A DNA stretch of 8,187 bases from Emticicia sp943368675 (GTDB lineage: Bacteria > Bacteroidota > Bacteroidia > Cytophagales > Spirosomataceae), in the NCBI GenBank assembly GCA_943368675.1, contig CALRLN020000237.1:1-8187 (forward strand), read 5' to 3'. Position 1 is the first letter of the stretch, and the number at the start of each line of letters is the position of its first letter. Both the position numbers and the translations under genes were made by a program. Below are positions 6,801 to 8,187 of the stretch, piece after piece. Under the pieces are notes generated by a model. The model did no database searches. It worked only from the letters and a program-made list of their open reading frames with translations, and was not told where the DNA came from.

Positions 6801-6823
6801 TTATCGAACTGATTATCGTATCG
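6801..6823. repeat. TTATCG repeats before the coupling gene, possible operator
   Basis: TTATCG occurs at 6801-6806 and 6813-6818, 12 bp apart, with TATCG again at 6819-6823. The cluster lies 9-31 bp upstream of the coupling protein's start codon, where a repressor could control the whole leftward transfer cluster. The match is short and no regulator gene is recognised nearby. Confidence 0.3.
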
Positions 6824-6854
6824 AGAACAATAAAAATATTTTTTTGACTACTAC

Positions 6855-6889
6855 TAAAAAAAATACCCCAATTCCTTGAATATTGGAAT
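6855..6889 (-). terminator. Rho-independent terminator after the 210-residue protein gene
   Basis: On the minus strand ATTCCAAT (6882-6889) pairs with ATTGGGGT (6865-6872), using two G-T wobbles and a nine-base loop. The stem is followed by A and eight Ts. This would end the transcript of the gene at 6976-7608 and isolate it from the transfer cluster. Confidence 0.6.
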
Positions 6890-6975
6890 GAAGTCAGGGT
6901 TTGTTAGTATGAAATTTTCAAGAGAAAAAATGTTCTTTTAAAATGAAATTATAGCAAAAAAAATATCAATATTTC

Positions 6976-7608
6976 CTAACTAATATTATTACATTTGGGT
7001 ATTAAAGGGGAGGAATCAGCGGCTATTTTCCCTTCAGAAAATAGTATTTCACGATATTTGATCATTGTCATGATCATGTAATCCATAGATGTTATACAGT
7101 CGGGCAATATATCTGTGGCCAGAACTTTCCTTAGACATAATTCAGCCACCAAGGAATATTGGAGTTCAGGTTCATATCCTAAAAAGCGTATAACACGGTT
7201 TCTGGCAGCTAATCCGAAATGCTCAAAAGTACTATTATATCTTTCAAAGAGATCGTCAGAATAAACCAACGATTGTGATTCCATTTCAGTGTTTCGCACA
7301 AGTTTTACGAGTTCCTGAATCTCCTGATAAAAAGCCGTTTTGGTTATTTGTCCATGTCGAAACTGATGGATCAAGGAACGAATATAAGGCTCAAAGGAAA
7401 TCGTGTGGTGTAGGCTTGGTAAATATCCAAGACACCTTTCTATTGTATCCTTTGCCTGTTGTTCAAGTTCAGGAAAAACTGTGGTGGAGAGTGTAATATT
7501 ATCCCAACCAATTGTTTCAAGCCTACCTTTAAGCAGGTGCGATTCATCACTATCTAAATTACTTTTGGAAGCAATATCTTTATCAGACTGATTATCATTC
7601 TGGCTCAT
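6976..7608 (-). CDS. Hypothetical protein with a twofold internal repeat
   Basis: The 210-residue product begins with a polar, probably disordered stretch (about 1-30), followed by a helical part. Two stretches resemble each other: about residues 52-92 and 135-177. Both contain an A-K/R..., an R-x-LGY-x-P-x-L core (RCLGYLPSL and RFLGYEPEL), then E, R and an I-T pair. This points to an ancient duplication of a small helical unit. No catalytic motif, membrane span or DNA-binding signature is recognised. ATG 7608 has GAGG six bases upstream; ATG 7620 in the same frame would add MRLL and lacks such a site, so 7608 is preferred. The gene is divergent from the one starting at 7670 and separated from the transfer cluster by a terminator. 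Function unknown. Confidence 0.75.
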   Translation of the reverse strand: MSQNDNQSDKDIASKSNLDSDESHLLKGRLETIGWDNITLSTTVFPELEQQAKDTIERCLGYLPSLHHTISFEPYIRSLIHQFRHGQITKTAFYQEIQELVKLVRNTEMESQSLVYSDDLFERYNSTFEHFGLAARNRVIRFLGYEPELQYSLVAELCLRKVLATDILPDCITSMDYMIMTMIKYREILFSEGKIAADSSPLIPKCNNIS

Positions 7609-7669
7609 TAATAACCTCATGTAGTTTTATTTATATTAACATAAAATCAAATATTAGTCAAATAAATTT
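7609..7669. promoter_or_regulatory. AT-rich divergent promoter region
   Basis: This is the whole gap between two divergent genes, so both promoters should lie here or overlap the starts. It is almost all A and T. I do not find a clear TTTG / TAnnTTTG pair of the Bacteroidota type on either strand, so no box is called. Confidence 0.35.
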
Positions 7670-8187
7670 ATGGAGCAAAATGAAAATAATTCAGAGAAAT
7701 ATCCTTCAGAATTTGCCTGGATAGGAGAAAAAATTCAAGCCTTACAAACTCGTTTAGCTAGTATTGATGAGGTTATTAAAAATACAAAAGCAGTATCTAC
7801 CTATGATCCAAAGCCTAGTTTTTCAGGCTGGCTACCGCCTAATTCTTCACCTGCTTTAAATCCTAATACACGTACCAAATCAATAGAACATAACAAGCAG
7901 ATTAAGAATCAGGATAAAGAAGATACTTGGAATGACATTGAGCAAGAGTTGTCTAATTTTGAACCAAGCATTGCAAAACCTGTTAAAACTCAAGCTTTTC
8001 AGGAAATATTTACTGAAGAGCTTTCAAAAATAACAAAGGAACAACTAGCGAAAGGGCAAGTTCAGAAGAATAATCTTGACCAGTCACAGGACCATTTTAA
8101 TGTCCTGCGATTCCATCCAGATCGTATTGAAGGGATAAAGTTTAATGACTTAACTAAAGAATCTACTGAGGAAAAAGAAACACAAAC
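7670..8187 (+). CDS. Hypothetical protein, 3' end beyond the window
   Basis: An ATG at 7670 opens 172 codons without a stop up to the window edge. The product starts MEQNENNSEKYPSEFAWIGE and is strongly polar and rich in Lys, Glu, Gln and Asn. Residues about 13-40 (FAWIGEKIQALQTRLASIDE) look like an amphipathic helix or short coiled coil. A Pro/Ser-rich stretch follows (about 45-65), then more charged helices and a FHPDRIEGIKFNDL segment near 150-163. No signal peptide or membrane span is seen in the part present. There is no Shine-Dalgarno site; the ATG is the first in an open frame that begins just after an AT-rich gap. It is divergent from the 210-residue protein gene. The polar, linker-like make-up suggests a scaffold or partner-binding protein, but I do not recognise it. 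Confidence 0.7.
   Translation, partial: MEQNENNSEKYPSEFAWIGEKIQALQTRLASIDEVIKNTKAVSTYDPKPSFSGWLPPNSSPALNPNTRTKSIEHNKQIKNQDKEDTWNDIEQELSNFEPSIAKPVKTQAFQEIFTEELSKITKEQLAKGQVQKNNLDQSQDHFNVLRFHPDRIEGIKFNDLTKESTEEKETQ

Noticed and set aside
7275..7591. Two plus-strand frames opposite the 210-residue protein gene
   Set aside because: Overlap each other and the better-supported minus-strand gene, with no start signal.

Overview
The window looks like a conjugation or mobilization module of a plasmid or integrative element. The low GC content, scarce Shine-Dalgarno motifs, TAA stops and the look of the relaxase and coupling proteins suggest a Bacteroidota host, possibly a Cytophagales relative. That assignment is an impression from the sequence, not a search result.

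Layout, left to right. Positions 1-531 hold a short leader with two interleaved inverted repeats, then a small plus-strand gene whose 124-residue product is two copies of one ~50-residue domain, closed by a strong terminator. Positions 532-1143 carry no convincing gene. They are AT-rich and full of dyads, including two minus-strand terminator-like hairpins and a 15-bp perfect inverted repeat. Positions 1144-6792 are a minus-strand transfer cluster, read right to left: a VirD4/TraD-type coupling ATPase without a membrane anchor (5296-6792), a multispanning membrane protein 17 bp downstream (4439-5278), a 171-bp gap that may hold the transfer origin, a TrwC-like MOBF relaxase-helicase (1517-4267), and a small protein overlapping its 3' end (1144-1533). 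A terminator at 6855-6889 separates this cluster from the next minus-strand gene (6976-7608), a 210-residue protein of unknown function with a faint twofold internal repeat. A divergent plus-strand gene starts at 7670 and runs off the right edge.

How the genes may work together: the relaxase would nick and unwind the transferred strand. The ATPase would pass the relaxase-DNA complex to a type IV secretion channel. The adjacent membrane protein may supply the anchor the ATPase lacks, making a two-piece coupling protein. No channel genes, replication initiator, integrase, transposase, tRNA, rRNA or CRISPR array is visible here. The two genes at the right edge, the two-domain protein and the relaxase-overlapping protein have no function I can name.
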